From: Dialister sp. UBA734
Lineage (GTDB): Bacteria; Bacillota; Negativicutes; Veillonellales; Dialisteraceae
Direction of reading: 5' to 3'
Assembly (NCBI GenBank): GCA_002297935.1
Contig: DBLC01000028.1
Location: forward strand, 11,827-18,756
Length of the DNA stretch: 6,930 bases
Shown piece after piece: positions 6,530 through 6,930 of the stretch. The notes below the pieces were generated by a model, which was given only the letters and a program-made list of their open reading frames with translations, was not told the DNA's origin and ran no database searches. The position numbers and the translations under genes are program-made. The first letter of the stretch is position 1. The number at the start of each line of letters is the position of its first letter.

Positions 6530-6541
6530 CTGTGGTATGAT
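6513..6541 (+). promoter_or_regulatory. Likely promoter of the antitoxin gene, nested in the terminator
   Basis: An extended -10, TGG-TATGAT (6533-6541; hexamer 6536-6541), lies 17 bases after TTGGTC (6513-6518), a partial -35 formed by the right arm of the polC terminator. Transcription would begin near 6548, about 20 bases before the ribosome binding site of the small gene. The -10 is good and the -35 weak (3 of 6). Confidence 0.5.
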
Positions 6542-6579
6542 ATGGCTTGCGTATCATTAAAGGAATAGAGGAAAAAATC

Positions 6580-6780
6580 ATGGACAATAGAGTTGTGGCG
6601 AATCAAAAAACTGAGACTCATCTTGGAAAACCAGACAATGACAAATTATGGGGACTGGAAACGCCGACAAGAGAGCAGCTGGATGAGGAATTACAAAAAG
6701 GCTTACAATCTATCAAAGAAGGGAAGGTAGTATCTGCCGATGATGTGGATGCTATTTTATCTAAGGAGTTTGGCATATGA
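6580..6780 (+). CDS. Antitoxin-like small protein (type II toxin-antitoxin)
   Basis: A 66-residue acidic protein. The C-terminal half, 'ELQKGLQSIKEGKVVSADDV' (37-56), followed by DAILSKEFGI, resembles the toxin-wrapping tail of RelB/Phd-like antitoxins, where 'G...ik.Gkv.saddv...l...fgi' is frequent. The first 30 residues (WGLETPTREQ around 24-33) show no clear DNA-binding fold, so a repressor role is uncertain. ATG 6580 is chosen over an in-frame TTG at 6547 because AGAGGA at 6567-6572 is correctly placed for it and the TTG would sit at the predicted transcript start. Its stop overlaps an ATG in an ATGA (6777-6780), with AAGGAG at 6763-6768: the arrangement expected for a coupled toxin gene, but no toxin follows. 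Family assignment is by pattern only. Confidence 0.65.
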   Translation: MDNRVVANQKTETHLGKPDNDKLWGLETPTREQLDEELQKGLQSIKEGKVVSADDVDAILSKEFGI

Positions 6781-6794
6781 CAGAAAATTTTTAG
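6777..6794 (+). pseudogene. Remnant start of a toxin gene (five codons)
   Basis: The ATG overlaps the antitoxin stop and has an ideal AAGGAG eight bases upstream, but the frame reads M-T-E-N-F and then TAG. Shifting across the T run gives at most nine more residues before another stop. No RelE/ParE-like sequence is readable in any frame to the window end, so the toxin body appears deleted or replaced here rather than simply frameshifted. Calling it a toxin rests on its position and overlap alone. Confidence 0.4.
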
Positions 6795-6930
6795 ATAACA
6801 CTGCAAGCGTTTTAACATAAGTTATTTTTTTAGCGACACTATCTCTAGGGAAACACTGATTTAATCATGGTTTAAAATTATTCTTGAATTTTTATTCAAA
6901 ACGAGGAAAGAAAATCCGCGAATAGCGAGC
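6795..6930. other. AT-rich tail without a recognisable gene
   Basis: No ORF of useful length is present on either strand. Visible structure: a second copy of ACTGCAAGCGTTT (6800-6812); a small TAAC/GTTA dyad (6813-6816 and 6821-6824) next to a run of eight T (6825-6832), a weak terminator candidate; and a perfect 6-bp dyad TTGAAT-TTTT-ATTCAA (6884-6899). A purine-rich stretch CAAAACGAGGAAAGAAA (6897-6913) resembles the leader of holA (74-90), but no start codon follows before the window ends. Confidence 0.5.

Noticed and set aside
6841..6870. Possible insertion-sequence end (GGGAAACACTGATTTAAT region)
   Set aside because: It felt reminiscent of IS termini, but no matching inverted end, transposase or target duplication is visible in the window.

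Overview
The window reads as a chromosomal segment of a low-to-moderate GC Firmicute with the gram-positive type replicase PolC. PolC, a VanW-family envelope protein and AAGGAG-type ribosome binding sites fit Bacillota. The roughly 50% GC and the sequence style make me suspect Negativicutes (Acidaminococcus-like), but that placement is inference and weak.

Layout, all genes on the + strand: a degenerate 7-bp tandem repeat array (about 4-59); holA, DNA polymerase III delta (92-1090); a membrane-anchored VanW-family protein whose ATG overlaps the holA stop in an ATGA (1087-2445); a 255-bp spacer occupied by a ~202-bp element with 30-bp terminal inverted repeats that are themselves heptad arrays (2450-2651); polC, replicative DNA polymerase III alpha (2701-6384); a second CTAG-type heptad array that includes the polC stop codon (6378-6463); a strong intrinsic terminator (6484-6529) that overlaps a likely promoter; a small antitoxin-like gene (6580-6780); a toxin start that stops after five codons (6777-6794); and an AT-rich tail with no recognisable gene.

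Function: holA and polC both serve the replicase. Delta opens and loads the beta clamp, and PolC carries a C-terminal clamp-binding motif (QISLF). VanW lies between them and is translationally coupled to holA, but its own role is probably in the cell envelope. The 3' module looks like a decayed type II toxin-antitoxin operon.

Most interesting points: (1) this PolC lacks the DEDD 3'-5' proofreading exonuclease normally inserted in its PHP domain, while the PHP metal site appears complete, and its N-terminus is short with a long Pro/Ala/Glu-rich linker; (2) all three intergenic regions hold strictly 7-bp-phased degenerate repeats, arranged as inverted repeats, which supply the stop codons of both vanW and polC.
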